A stretch of DNA of 64,000 nt from Bolinopsis microptera (Eukaryota; Ctenophora; Tentaculata; Lobata; Bolinopsidae). The stretch is taken from assembly GCF_026151205.1 (NCBI RefSeq), contig NC_087072.1, positions 10,456,169-10,520,168 on the forward strand, given 5' to 3'. The position numbers and the translations under genes are program-made. The notes beneath the pieces are model-generated. The model had not been told where the DNA came from and searched no databases. It saw nothing but the letters and a program-made list of their open reading frames with translations. Below are positions 21,226 through 34,049 of the stretch, in pieces. Each line of letters opens with the position of its first letter. Position 1 is the stretch's first letter.

Positions 21226-23796
21226 CGTAACTATAACAATCCTGTGATCTGGTATTGGTTACTTAAACTTATTTAATTGAACATGGTGTTTGACGTTGGA
21301 GCTTATCACTTTACAGTTTACATCACCTTACCTGAATAATTGAATAGGATGAATACTGAATAGCATTTATTAATGCTTTCTTTACCCGGAGAACTCTGTT
21401 TTACTTGTCCCTCGGTAACACAAGACCGTGAGCCGTGACACTTAGTCACAATAATTAAGTCATAAGTCAGAAAGAAGTCCATAATTCGTACACCCATGAT
21501 TATGTTAAATATAGATTGACTCCAGTCTCCATTGTTCAATGACTTCGTCAAAATGTTTTAGGAAAATGTTCACAGATTTGTTAATTTTGGACTCAAATTA
21601 ACGTTGAGAAAAACTGAATTTATTTTGGAAAAATCCCGGCTAAAACCAAAATCCCGGCCGGTACCGGTACAAAATCGCCAAATACCAGCCGGTATTCCGG
21701 CTGCGCCGGTTATATCCCGGTCGAGTTCTGTCTGAGACCTAATTTTCTCTATTTCTCGTGCAATTTTAGATCAGACACAGTCATCTAAATTATTTAATAA
21801 GAAGGTTTAAATTATAAGCAATTAAAAACAGTTGGGACTATCATTGTTTGTGAGTACATATTATACGAATATAAGGTGGTTAATATAATTATAACACATT
21901 TAATATAAAACATTTAAGACACATTTTTTTATTCCTGCATTGTACTCATTAATTTAACTAGTAATATTATATAAAAACCACATTTCTATTTGTACAGGGA
22001 GCTGCTGGTAAACTACCGTCGCTATACATCGACTATGACTATAATCTTACTTTTAAAAACAAACTACATACATATCTCACATTTGCGAGGACTACTTCAT
22101 CACAAGCAAAAAATCGACATTGGTAAATAAAGGTAGGTTCTTTTCACTGACTTCGTTAAATGAGTTACATATTTTCACACAAATTACGTGCGTGATCATT
22201 AAAGGGTTGCTTGTGTGCAGTTACTTCTGGGCCAGCGCCACCCTGTTTGGAGTTTTCACATAAGTAAATTTGCCGATAATACAATTTTACTCATTCTGGA
22301 CATGTTACCTATATTATCATTATACTAGTATTTCTTCAGGTCTGTCTTCTATAACCACGATGAAAAGAAAAGCTGGGCGAAAACATTTGAGACTGCAGAT
22401 TGCAGAACTGGAACACTCTATTTGAAGACAGTGGCTGCTGAGTGCTGAGCTGCATCAAATCTATCAGCATCATGTAACTTCGATCAGGAACAGACTCCAT
22501 TTCATTTCCGACAACTAGCACCTGTTTTCCCTAGACTTACCAAGTATTAAGTAACTGCATTAGTATTAGGTTAAATTAAAGGCCCTACATCGAACAAGTC
22601 TAACAATTAAAACTTAAATGCAAGAGTGCACAATTTATCACTAAATATCTTCCTCTTTTAATTCTAATCAACACACGGTTTCGTCTTTGTTTCACCCAAT
22701 CGTGCTGATAATCAGTAATCATGCACTCTGCACTCTAACTTCGAGATGTTTCAAAAGGGCTCCCGACGAGTTGAATTAGATCAATATTTTCTTTTGATAC
22801 ATAGATACTGATTGGGAGGTTCATCATACTATTCTTGTCACATGGTAACGATTAACGATTAGCTGATCAGCTTCCAGCATCGACAGGCCGAAATCCATAA
22901 ATATAATCAGTTGTAATTTAATATTTATCATCGTCCGGATCATCATAATATTTTAATTTAAAGTTACAATTGAACGGTGTTAAGAAAGATAATTTAAGAG
23001 AAATGTTTTGAAAGTGCCTGATTTCGAGTATAAGATCTGTACTGATACATTAATTTTCAGATTGTTATTATAGTTTATTTGTATTTTTTATATTATCTTA
23101 TCCGCACAAGTTCGGAAGCCATCTGAACGCTATTGCCAGACACAGGCATATATTTATTTTGGGGTATCATGCTCTCAGAAATTTCAACTCAGTCCGATAT
23201 TATAGTTATACTAACCTGCATTGCATAAGGTTAATTGTCTCGCAGTCTAGTGCATAAACCTTTTATTTTGTATAAACCCTTTATTTTGATTGGGAAAACT
23301 TTAGTGGTTACCGTCTCTAAAGTTGGCATGATAGTTAATAAACTCTTATCTATTATGTCACTGAAGATGACGCCTTGCAACATGTTTGACGATAGCCTGT
23401 AGATTGATAGTTTGATCTAAGTATTTACAACAATTCATCTAGTTTGATTGATTCAAAGGGAAACAAATTCCTCTCTTATCTATTATGACTATATTTAAAT
23501 TCAATCCTGTAAAGTGATACTCCTTTTTTAGTAATTTAAACATGTGTTTTCTCCTTCTGATTTTTAAACTATTACCGGTCACGCTGAATAATAATGACCT
23601 CAGTGAATTTAAAGCTATCGTTAACATCACTCAGAAAATGCGCGTCTTTAGCGCGTGTCTTGTTGTTATGCATCAATCCTTCGGTAGATCGGCGAGATGC
23701 ACCACTGTGCCTCACCGAGCTGCGAAGGATTGACATCGTGAATCAAGATTTTGGGCTAAATAAAAGATCACAGCTTTTAAACGTTGCAAAGTTATG
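21226..23796. other. Mostly unassigned; one candidate exon at 21999-22130
   Basis: CTATTTGTACAG followed by about 132 open bases (GAAGKLPSLYIDYDYNLTF ...) ends at TTG-GTAAAT, which can be read as a donor or as a TGG-TAA stop with an AATAAA directly after. Two frames are open, so support is weak. A GC palindromic patch (CCGGCCGGTACCGGTAC) lies at 21653-21669. Otherwise AT-rich. Confidence 0.3.
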
Positions 23797-23917
23797 TTGA
23801 CGGATGTTACTCGTCTAAATTTCTTCGAAGTAGCGCGCGCTGCTTTCTTCTCGAAATGGCCCGATGGCAAGTGCTACGAAGTAGCGCGCGCCGGGCCTGA
23901 TCATTAACAATGGTCAA
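23797..23917. mobile_element. MULE-like MITE, copy 4 (121 bp)
   Basis: TTGACGGATGTTACTCG ... AACAATGGTCAA with flanks AAAGTTATG (23788-23796) and AAAGTAATG (23918-23926): a 9-bp duplication with one mismatch. Same family as 15701, 16220 and 16677. Confidence 0.85.
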
Positions 23918-24048
23918 AAAGTAATGTCGTTGTCATGACTACTAGGCTAAATGCAGCGTGCGAAAGGTAAACTTGACGCGCGACGACAAACGTGCTGTTG
24001 AAAATCTATCACCTCTAGCGAGCCCAGCAGGCGGTAAAGTTTTCTGGT

Positions 24049-24071
24049 GGGGGGGGGGGGGGGGGGGGGGG
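24049..24071 (+). repeat. Poly-G tract (23 G)
   Basis: Uninterrupted G run; potential quadruplex and likely assembly-length uncertainty. Confidence 0.9.
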
Positions 24072-24367
24072 TGATTCGGAATCAGCGTCCAAAATACACC
24101 GATTTAGATAAATTTCACAACCAAAGGGCCTTTTCACAAGAATTTTCTTAAAATTTGGGCGAGCGATTCAGTACACAGTTTACTGCCCTGCAGTTTCTTG
24201 GCGTTTAAATCGTAAATTCGCGCGCAAAAATTACACCGGCGCGCCTTCCATTAATGATGCATTAGACGCATACATTATTAGCAGCGAGTGTGTTGAACGA
24301 ACAGTCACTCGCGCCGCGCGCACTGCAACAACGACTAATTTCAAATTATATTTCATTATTAATTTAA

Positions 24368-25730
24368 GGGGGGGGGGACAATGGATATTTTTTTGTGAAA
24401 GTTGATTTCGAGATAGCAGTTGACCAACAAACTAGGACCAGTGACCGAACTTTTGAGGGGGTCCCGGACCCCAACCGCCAAACGGTGCCCGCGGGGCAGC
24501 CACGCCCATATTTGGTCCAAATTAGGCCCAATTTAGCGAAATACCCTGAACATGCCCAAAACCCAGATTTTAGGTGCTCTTCTTGTAGCTAGTGGTCTCC
24601 TGAACTCGTATATGAAATTTCATCAAGATTGGACAAAAAATGACTGAGTTATGGGCCAAAAACCATATGCCCATATTTGGGCATACGCACCAAATTTGGT
24701 AGATTTCGTCCCATAAATTGGGCAAATATCAATATTTTTGAATGAAACTTACTTTATAAGAAAGGTAAGCCTAAACTACATATTCTCTGTAAGTTATAGC
24801 TTTGTATTTGTTTAAATGTGGATACTAAGGCGAAAAAACCACAAAAAATGAACTAAATTGCCCGTATCTAATTGGTTCGCGATATTCGAGCGGAATTGAT
24901 TTCATTAAAATTGTAACAACTCAATCAGTTTTCAAAATTTTTGCATGAAATTTTCGGAATCGACTCAAAATCGCATTTCCACCTTATTTTGAGAACAGAT
25001 TTTTGATTTAGGCCTCCAAAAAAATTTGGCGGCCAAATTCCAAAATTTTCCCGGAAAAATTCAGAATTTGGCCGCCAAATTTTTTTGGAGGCCTAAATCA
25101 AAAATCTGTTCTCAAAATAAGGTGGAAATGCGATTTCGAGTCGATTCCGAAAATTTCATGCAAAAATTTTGAAAACTGATTGAGTTGTTACAATTTTAAT
25201 GAGATCAATTCCGCGAATATCGCGAACCAAGATACGGGCAATTTAGTTCATTTTTTGTGGTTTTTTCGCCTTAGTATCCACATTTAAACAAATATAAAGC
25301 TATAACTTACAGAGAATATGTAGTTTAGGCTTACCTTTCTTATAAAGTAAGTTTCATTCAAAAATATTGATATTTGCTCAATTTATGGGACGAAATCTAC
25401 CAAATTTGGTGCGTATGCCCAAATATGGGCATATGGTTTTTGGCCCATAACTCAGTCATTTTTTGTCCAATCTTGATGAAATTTCATATACGAGTTCAGG
25501 AGACCACTAGCTACAAGAAGAGCACCTAAAATCTGGGTTTTGGGCATGCTCAGGGTATTTGGCTAAATTGGGCCTAATTTGGACCAAATATGGGTGTGGC
25601 TCCCCCGCGGGCACCGTTTGGCGGTTGGGGTCCTGGACCCCCTTAAAAGTTTGGTCACTGGTCCTAGTTTGTTGGTCAACTGCTATCTCGAAATCAAGTT
25701 TCACAAAAAAATATCCATTGTCCCCCCCCC
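24368..25730. mobile_element. 1.36-kb near-perfect palindromic element bounded by TTAA
   Basis: The whole element is one inverted repeat: arms of about 670 bases read the same on both strands from GGGGGGGGGACAATGG to a short centre near 25050 (AAATTTGGCGGCC and its complement). TTAA flanks both ends (24364-24367, 25731-25734), the target preference of piggyBac and Kolobok. Identical 65-codon frames appear on both arms only because of the palindrome. Arm differences are few, so it is young or kept by conversion. Confidence 0.8.
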
Positions 25731-25734
25731 TTAA

Positions 25735-26301
25735 ACTTCAGTTTTGCAAATTTGGCAATAATTGTCATTCAAATATACAAGTGGTCATTTCATAAACGAT
25801 TATACTGTTTTATTTAATGGAGCTGACTGTTTGTAATTAATGATTGACGGTAGTTTATTCTATTTGCTATTGTAAAATATTACGCGTTCAGTATTGATAA
25901 TTATGGTATTGGCATGATTAATATATTAATATAATTCTTACGCTACACTAGTATATGGTAGGCTTAATAAAGTTTTGGCCATTAACATTGATTGGAAAAA
26001 TTCCAAAAAATTGAAATAAGACATTTGAAATTTTATTTTTAAATGTAATTCTAGTCAAGTAGTCAAGCCGCGCATCCAAGCTTTATCCAAATTGCAAACT
26101 TTGTAAATGTTTGCGGAGTAAATATTTTCGTTTTGAGTATAGAAACTGAGTTTAAGGTAACCAGTTTGTTGAGTCATGCAATGCACGTGAGCTGGTATCT
26201 TTCATTAACATTGTTCAATTGCAATTGGATACCGCTGGCACTCGCTGACTTTAAAATGTTCAACCAACCCGCAACCAGAAAATAGAGGTAAGACCTTTCG
26301 T
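25735..26301. other. No gene seen
   Basis: AT-rich spacer between the palindromic element and the tandem duplication. Confidence 0.4.
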
Positions 26302-27522
26302 CTAGACACTTGATGATATTTGTTGTAGCTATCTCCTTTGATAAGTGATAATAACAATCTTTCATTCATCGAATAATTTTTGCAGTGAAGACAGGGTAAC
26401 TACTCGATCATTATTTTTGTCCAGGTGAATTGATCTGAAAAAGAATGCCGTCCAGGATGCATCATTCTCAAAATATGGTTGCTAAAATATGGACTTATGA
26501 TCTACGGCAGTGGTAAGGGCTCCTAATTTGCTCATGAAACATGACCCGTTCAAATCAAAACAGAAGTCTGCTGTGTAATTATACTATATATCAATGAAAA
26601 ATATTTTTCAGAATGTGATGAAGAGTAGTGGAAATGTTTTAATCTCGAGATGAACTACATCCTGACGTCATGGGATAATAATTCAACAGTTCTGTTCGCC
26701 CTCTCCGATCCCTTTGGCTAGGTGAGTTAGTTTAATCTGAGTACAGAGTATTAAATTGTGGGCTCTATTAATAATAATAATTCTATACAGTTTCATAATT
26801 GAAACAATTATGGCCCCTTATTGTGGGCAGAGTATGTGTCTTTGTTGATATGTCCTGGTATAAACTTATCTGAGTGACTGCATTAAAATAATTTTTTGTA
26901 ATTGCAATTGTACTAGACATTTGATGATATTTGTTGTAGCTATCTCCTTTGATAAGTGATAATAACAATCTTTCATTCATCGAATAATTTTTGCAGTGAA
27001 GACAGGGTAACTACTCGATCATTATTTTTGTCCAGGTGAATTGATCTGAAAAAGAATGCCGTCCAGGATGCATCATTCTCAAATATGGTTGCTAAAATAT
27101 GGACTTATGATCTACGGCAGTGGTAAGGGCTCCTAATTTGCTCATGAAACATGACCCGTTCAAATCAAAACAGAAGTCTGCTGTGTAATTATACTATATA
27201 TCAACGAATAATATTTTTCAGAATGTGATGAAGAGTAGTGGAAATGTTTTAATATCAAGATGAACTACATTCTGACGTCATGGGATAATAATTCAACAGT
27301 TCTGTTCGCCCTCTCCGATCCATTTGGCTAGGTGAGTTAGTTTAATCTGAGTACAGAGTATTAAATTGTGGGCTCTATTAATAATAATAATTCTATACAG
27401 TTTCATAATTGAAACAATTATGGCCCCTTATTGTGGGCAGAGTATGTGTCTTTGTTGATATGTCCTGGTATAAACTCATCTGAGTGACTGCATTAAAATA
27501 ATTTTTTGTAATTGCAATTGTA
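26302..27522. repeat. Recent tandem duplication, unit 611 bp
   Basis: 26302-26912 and 26913-27522 are nearly identical (single-base differences and one 1-base indel). Each unit contains a CRE-like TGACGTCA (near 26664 and 27274) and a block ending GGCTAG-GTGAGT that resembles an exon end with a donor. All frames of that block carry stops, so a coding role is not supported. Confidence 0.9.
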
Positions 27523-27671
27523 CTAGAAACTAGTCGAAAGCATTCAAAATGTAATATCAGCTATAATATCCATGTAATCAAATTGAGGAAGCATAAGAGC
27601 GTTTACAAATATTTTTCTATATTTCTGTGGAAGTAGTTTTAAAAAACCTAAATTATAATGCTCCTATTCTC

Positions 27672-27990
27672 CTAGTAACATGATCTTACATAATCAATAT
27701 GGTCCTGAAAGTTTAATAGGTTGTCTATCACCAGACCTAGGTATTTCTGGGATTTGGTTTCTTCTATGTGAAGACTGCCATCTTCCAAATCAAGAGGGAT
27801 CGACAGTCTATCAAGATTAGGACATTTGTCGAATACCATGAATGAGGATTTTGAAACATTTCGTCTCAGCTTGTTAATTCTAAGCCATTCATATGACATC
27901 TTTATACTACTTCTACTACATTGCATTGTCAGACGAGCCTCAAGTGATATTATCAAAATATAGTGCACTGTCATCTGCAAATAATAAGCC
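27672..27990 (-). pseudogene. Non-LTR reverse transcriptase fragment
   Basis: Reads SYEWLRINKLRRNVSKSSFM, then HIEETKSQKYLGLVIDNLL. This is the segment after the catalytic box of non-LTR RTs (W...NKL.LN..K...M.F and KYLG..ID..L.F). The fragment lacks the palm motifs upstream and the tail downstream. The palm fragment at 63090-63330, also minus strand, may be of a related family. Confidence 0.8.
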
Positions 27991-30382
27991 TGTTCTGCTA
28001 ATCATTAATCTATTGTTATGTAGTAAATTGACATAAATTTGTAAAGTAGATACATGAGATCACAACTCAATATAGGATGATAATCATTAATCTATTTGAT
28101 GAATAGCATTAAACTTTTCCTTGATAATAAATAAAATAGTCAGATTTTCCTTTTACGGGATAGTTAAGTAACAGTTCATTATTCATATGCAATGATTGAT
28201 CAATACCTAAATATTCTTAGGAAATATATGAAATTAGTCTTTGTTAGCCTTTTTACGTGTATTTCTTGAAGGTTTCAATGGCTGCTTTCTCTTAGAGTGT
28301 TAGGTTGAGTTAGGTGGGCCTGATCTGTCTTTGACTGTGTTGCAACAGATCAGTTTTGGCAGACACAATAAGCATAGCTAAGCACACCTTTCTTTGAGAA
28401 TTTACATCTCCCGCCACATCTGTTGTCGATATCTTTGTTCTTACAGAAACATGTGACCAACATATTGGACTGGTCTTTGACGAAAGTCGAAAGACCAGTA
28501 ATCTGGGGATGAAAGACCAGTAATCTGGGGATGTGGCCCTATTTGGGGATGTGTCCCCTTAGCCAGTGCGATGTTGGTGGCAAGTCAAATATATAATCAT
28601 TATTTCTTTATTGATAGGCTCTTAACATGTCAAATGTGACAAACTCTGTTGTAAGCTTGAAAAACTTGCTGACCATTTGTATGCCCAAGATGAGCCCTTC
28701 ACTCTAATCAGAAGCTGAGATATCATGAAATAAGTGTGATAATTGTTACTCGCGAGAGTCATCTTCTCTGCCTCGAGTATAACTCTGATTATAATTAAAC
28801 TCAGTTCGTTGTATGCATAAAGTCGGTTACCTTTTGCGAAGGCTTCAGCGTCTTAAATTTTAAAAGCTTTATCGTATTTAATTCATCGCAACCCGTCTTT
28901 AAATTTGCTGGTAGAAGTAAGGTCAGTGTGTGAAATGTGCTTTATTAACAGTGATATTAGTTCACCATTTTCTCAAGTAAGTCTTTAAGTTCATTACCGA
29001 AGGTTTTCCTATTAACAATCTACTCTGCCGTTATTTATATATATGGGCCATTGTGAGCCCCAAGTGTTTTGGTCCCTCATTCCTGCCACTTCAGCATTGC
29101 CTACTGTAAAGTAGAAATTTTTCTAAGACAATATAGAAACTGACCTTGTCTCACTGAATTTCCCTAAATTCAACCACTTGCCATAATAAAAATACTAACA
29201 ACCAAATAAAGTTTTTTAAATAATTATATACAATCACCAACGAACATTTCCTCAAGTTTACCTCTAGTTAACTAATTCGTGGTTTAAGCTCTTATTTTAT
29301 TTAGGGTATTTATGATTAAAGGAATGTAAAATAAAACTTATTGTTTCATAGTATTATTAAATAGCTCTGCTCCGATATTAAACTTGCGCCCTATTTACAT
29401 CTAGTTCTTCCCAAGCTTGTTTCTTTGATTGAAGACAAGTTAGTTTAATAACCCAATAAGATACTAGATTTTATTAAGCGCCATTATTTCGAATCTAATG
29501 AGTTTAAATTAATCCTTTCCTTATATGGTTCTCAGGTTATAAATGGTAGTACAGTGTATGGCGACACATTCTGGCGGTATTGGAATTCTCCAACAGTTCT
29601 GATTGCTGTCTCCCTCTTGGGTGAGTTATTACTTATTACACATGTAGGAAATAAGGATACTAAAGTGATAATAACCGTATTGATTACATAATAGCAATCT
29701 TTTTGAGATAGTTGAGTGTTAAAAGTGCAAAGAATCACCGGTTAAATGTGGAGTTACGATGCAATTATCACACACAGGGTTAATTCTGACTAAGTATTTT
29801 ATAATGATGAATGTTATAAGAATATCAACGGAATGATTGTAACAATGAACTCTATCAATCACAATTATATCATGCTAACTAATATTTAGAGAATTTAGAT
29901 GGTTAAAAGTGCCATAATGAGTCAAAAATCACATAAATGAGCATGTATTGAAATTATGCTGTATCAGGGGAATGTATCACTTTTTGGCTCTATATCAGGT
30001 TGGTATTCATAGTAAATCTGCAGTAATTTGTTGTGCCACTTGTTTATGGTCATGGAGAAGTTCGTTATTAGAGTAATAGTGGAATCAATAATCACAAAAC
30101 ACTGATTTTAAACTGAGTAAACTAGGCAAGTACTTCAGTTCAGTCATTTCGCTTCTGTTCAGCTGTTCAAAATAGGAACCACCATTAAGGGTTACACTTG
30201 TCCTAGATCAGAGATGCAGTGATTCACTAACTTGGTTTGGGTCGTGCTATAGGACCAATATTAACTCTTTCCGACCAATTTTGAACTGTTCTGAGCACTT
30301 TTAGGAGAATATTCATTTTCGTTCATTCCATGAACCTGGTTAATTTTACGCGACTTCAGATGAAGCGTAAGCCTGGCTTGTA
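27991..30382. other. No gene supported; exon-like block at about 29551-29618
   Basis: The block after GGTAGTACAG and before a GTGAGT donor can be read YGDTFWRYWNSPTVLIAVSLL. Its end is similar to the 26.7- and 27.3-kb blocks (ACAGTTCTG ... GTGAGT). A 24-base tandem duplication (AGACCAGTAATCTGGGGATG) lies near 28492-28540. Nothing else recognised. Confidence 0.3.
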
Positions 30383-30526
30383 ACTACATCTAAAACCGAA
30401 TGGAGGCTTAACTGATCACTTCCCACCACTCAGATACAGCCAACACTCCGATGTCCCAATGTCCCAAATTGATGGATTTATTGATGGATTTATCTACATC
30501 TAAAACCGAATGGAGGCTTAACTGAT
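30383..30526 (+). repeat. Tandem-repeat target of the giant hAT insertion (left part)
   Basis: The unit runs from ACATCTAAAACCGAATGGAGG through CAGATACAGCCAACACTCC to TTGATGGATTTATC, about 108 bp. One full unit is followed by the first third of a second unit; the rest of that unit resumes at 59256-59332 beyond the element. This shows that a two-unit tandem repeat existed before the insertion. Confidence 0.8.
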
Positions 30527-30599
30527 CAGTGGCGTAACGTTACTTTTTGGCGCCCCCCCGCTCAACTCAAAAAGCGCCCCCCTTTCTGGAGCGCGCTCG

Positions 30600-32380
30600 C
30601 TTCGCTCGCTAGATTTGTCCGAGGGCCGTTGCCATCACAATTTTTTAATTTTAAAACGGAATATAAATGTGCGTGTGCCAATAAAATTTAAATTTGGAAA
30701 GTAAGAAGCCGCGCGCAAATAATTTTACATGTAAGCCGCGCGATTTAGTAATTAAATCGCAAGTAATTTGCGCATGATTGTTTTCGCGTTGGATAAAATA
30801 TTATCTCGTGATACATGTTAACGGTTGTGATTGGACTATGCAGAGGGACGACGCGTTAGGGTAATAATAAATGTATCATGTACTAGACACTAATCATGCT
30901 ATACTAATGACAAGTCGGTTACACAATGTCAGAATCTTGTTCGCTTTTCATTGTCGTTTGACATTAGACATTACATCCGAAACAGCCCGCAGCCGTTAAG
31001 TAATTTGTCATTCGTCTGATTAGTGATGTTACTGTTAATTTGTGATAAACAACGAAACAATTTTGTGAATTGTGTGTATTATATATTGTTAGTGTAACGA
31101 GGAGAACTGTTTTAAGCTGCTGTATATGTTACAAAAATGTATATTATATTAAGGTTACCGGTTGTTCATGTAAATTGTAATCATCAATGGGCCATGGGGT
31201 AAAATATCAAATATGCCGTACTAAGTTTACGCGAACATTTAACATTATGCGAATGTATGTTATTATGAATATCCTCACAGCTGGTCGAATATGTAGAACT
31301 GCATTGGGAGTCTGGAAGGTGTACAATCAATTTTTACTACTGAGTTGTTTTAGCAGTTTCTACTTTTAGCTCAGTCTTTATTACGAGGAACTGATTCAGT
31401 GGAGATAAGTTAATTTTGTAGAACTCATTGTTCAGTGGGTCGATTGACTGAACACGTTTGCACTTGGTATTTAAACTTACCAGTAGTTTATTTATGTTAT
31501 GTACCGATGATAATTCAATTAGGATAACAACTAGGTAAGCCGTAAGTCTAATTCAAAACACACCGCACACCGTACACTCCAGTCTCCAATCAATATTACT
31601 ATTTGGTAGACCGGGTATTTTGGCGGGAATTCTGTTCCCACGGCACTGTTCTGATAGAAGCTACTTCTACTAATGGTCCCAGAGGAACGGTCGTAAAGTA
31701 GCCAGACTTCTTGTCTCCTGTACTGGCTGACACATGCGGATTATAGTTGGAAATTTCGCTATGATATAAATATAATTGCTCTCGGAATTGAACAAACTCC
31801 TACTTATCTAGATACTTTCTAAATTCGTTAGAGTTTCATGGACTGGGGAAAAATAATCGGTACAGTCTCCCTGCATGGCATACACAGCTGACTAACACAG
31901 TCACTCAAATTTTAGAATTATGACTATTACCCTAGTTCTCTAAAATCCTTATAGTTTTGGCTATCATCCTAACTAAAGGAATAGCTGATTGGATGTACAG
32001 TGCTCACGTCATGATTTTAAACAGTGGTATAGGTTCTTGAACAGTGGCGGATGAATGTACGGTTAGAAAGTTTCTGCTATTACAACTTATGTCATATGTG
32101 ATAATTTTGGATTGTTTTCATTGCTTAATTACACAAGCAGGGAGCTGGGAGACTGTTACCGTGAGTATTTAAACATTTGCAGGTTCATTTCCATAAATGT
32201 CCATCAATGACTGGACTACACAACTTTACAGTTAACTTTAGAGAAACTCATAAGTCATTTATCTCAAATTAAGCTGTTAGTGTCCATGATCAACCTGTGG
32301 CGACAATTAGTAATATAAAAAGTGTATTTGTAGATTAAAGTGCTAGCTCAGAGTTTTAGAATTGTATGGATTAAAGTTGG
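30600..32380. other. Left interior of the giant element, no gene recognised
   Basis: After GGCGCC-rich and GCGCGC-containing subterminal sequence (to about 30740) the DNA is AT-rich. A 60-codon frame at 31187-31369 (+) has no recognisable features. Confidence 0.4.
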
Positions 32381-32384
32381 TTGT

Positions 32385-32920
32385 TTAGCCATCAAACAAT
32401 CGATCGTGCTGTAATATATGGCCAGAGAATAATAGGGTCTTGGAAATTCTATAGTTGTTCTGAATTGAGCATGACCTGCAAGTGACAAGTCTGGGCCTTC
32501 GTTGGGTGATCTTTGAGCTGACTTTGAGAAGTTCACTGTACAGGCTGTGGTTGCTGACATGGTCTCGATATTGATTGATGTTAAGGGCCATTCATAACAT
32601 TCGCGAATAACAACCATCAACCATCTTATCCAGCCTTTTCGTCAAAGTCTCGGAACCGTACAAAAACACACACTCGACAAGTGCTGTAAACACTCTGATC
32701 TTGATAGACTTCCTAAGCTTATACCTTTTTTTCTGCGTGTGTGGCATGCTCCCCATGCTCTTGATTTCCCAACCCTGATATCACTCTCACTATCTCTGAT
32801 TCTGGATCCCAGATAGATGAAGTCTTCGGTCTTCCACATGCTCTATTGTACTGTTACCCAGGGACTTGATGGAATCAGGGTTCTCGATGTTCTGAGTAAT
32901 GAATTTGGTCGGGACTGGTA
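32385..32920 (-). pseudogene. LINE reverse transcriptase C-terminal fragment
   Basis: In three frames: EDFIYLGSRIRDSESDIRVG, then RVFTALVECVFLYGSETLTK, then MALNINQYRDHVSNHSLYSE and SSKITQRR. The series FxYLGSxI ... LLYGSETW ... LR ... LYxxLPxVS...RRLRLAGH is the C-terminal part of RTE-like LINE RTs. Two or more frameshifts and a stop (after SRML) show decay. Upstream frames to 32920 (SIKSLGNSTIEHVED) extend it. Confidence 0.75.
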
Positions 32921-33887
32921 ATAAATATCATTAAACTGCTGTTTAACTAATTGAAGGTAAGGTACAATATCGTTGCACAGTGTTTGTGATGGTGACCTTA
33001 TATATTATACAATTGAAAAGTGCGTGTGTGAGCTGTACTCACTGTACTGATTGTCCATTATCTAATGCTGTTAGCGAGTTTTTATGGTAGTATGGTTGTT
33101 ACCAGATGATGATGTTAAACATTTAAATGTATACTTTTCTATTTATTGGTAGTTGTTCAAATGATTATTGTTATTTGTTAGAACTTGCAGTTGTAGCCGA
33201 CTTTGTTTTGCTGCCAGAAGTAGTAATGATTTGAAATGGCTGTTGTATGGTGTCACAACTAGTAACTACAAAGAGTGACCTATTTTTGTAGGAATTGTTT
33301 CCGTACGTTTAAAAAAATGTATTAATGAACAAACCTTTACATTAATGAAATTCCCGGATAAAGCATGTGTTTATATGAACTACATGCCGAATGCCGATAT
33401 GTGTGGAGTGTGGTTGCTCAATGTATATGCAGAGTTGGGATGTGACTGAAAACATTGAAGTAAGTATTAAGGTTTATTTTGAATCATGTAAATAGCTTTA
33501 ATATTGTGGCATCTGTGGAGCTATGTTAGGTATTATGCCATGTGGTGAAATTTGTAGAAGGAAGTGGTTTACAAATTTATTTGTAAATTAACATCAAATT
33601 TCCCAAATCAGGTTTCGTTACGGTTGGAAGATGTCATGTACATAGTACATACTAAGCAAAATGTGGAGTCAATTGTACGCTGACGAAAGCTGCAAAACAA
33701 CTGAGCCAGCTCCACAAGCACGACCTGACTGAAGAATTAAATCTTTCGCTACGTAGCTTGTCAGCCTTCAAGTTGATTTTGGTGCCAATCTGAATAACTG
33801 TACAGGCCCCAGCGACCCAGCAACTGGCAACACTGTACTCAGAGGTAGTAACAGCACTGGCACTTTATCTCACTATCTCGGTTACAG

Positions 33888-34042
33888 TAGGTCTTAAGAC
33901 AGTCTATATTTCACCAAATAGAACTCCCGAAGAACGTATCAGCCGTCAGAAACTCGTTACCGAACTAAAGAAGAAGCGATCAGACGACCCGTCTGGAAGC
34001 TATTTCATACGGAAGGGTGAAATAGTGAAGGCTGATAAATGA
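33888..34042 (+). pseudogene. C-terminal exon-like piece of a retroelement ORF1 family
   Basis: After GGTTACAG the frame reads KTVYISPNRTPEERISRQKL, ELKKKRSDDP and YFIRKGEIVKADK, then TGA. The pattern xVYxSPDRTPExRxxxxxLvxELKxK...ykIRxGxIV is one that I associate with the C-terminus of ORF1-type proteins whose N-terminal half (EEEDRSRNVIVFG...) occurs four times in the arms at 35.5-45 kb. Here only this last part is present, outside the arms, on the + strand. Confidence 0.55.
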
Positions 34043-34049
34043 ACTTGAA

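Noticed and set aside
24395-25704. Two identical 65-codon frames on opposite strands
   Set aside because: They are the two arms of one palindrome; no family or codon support.
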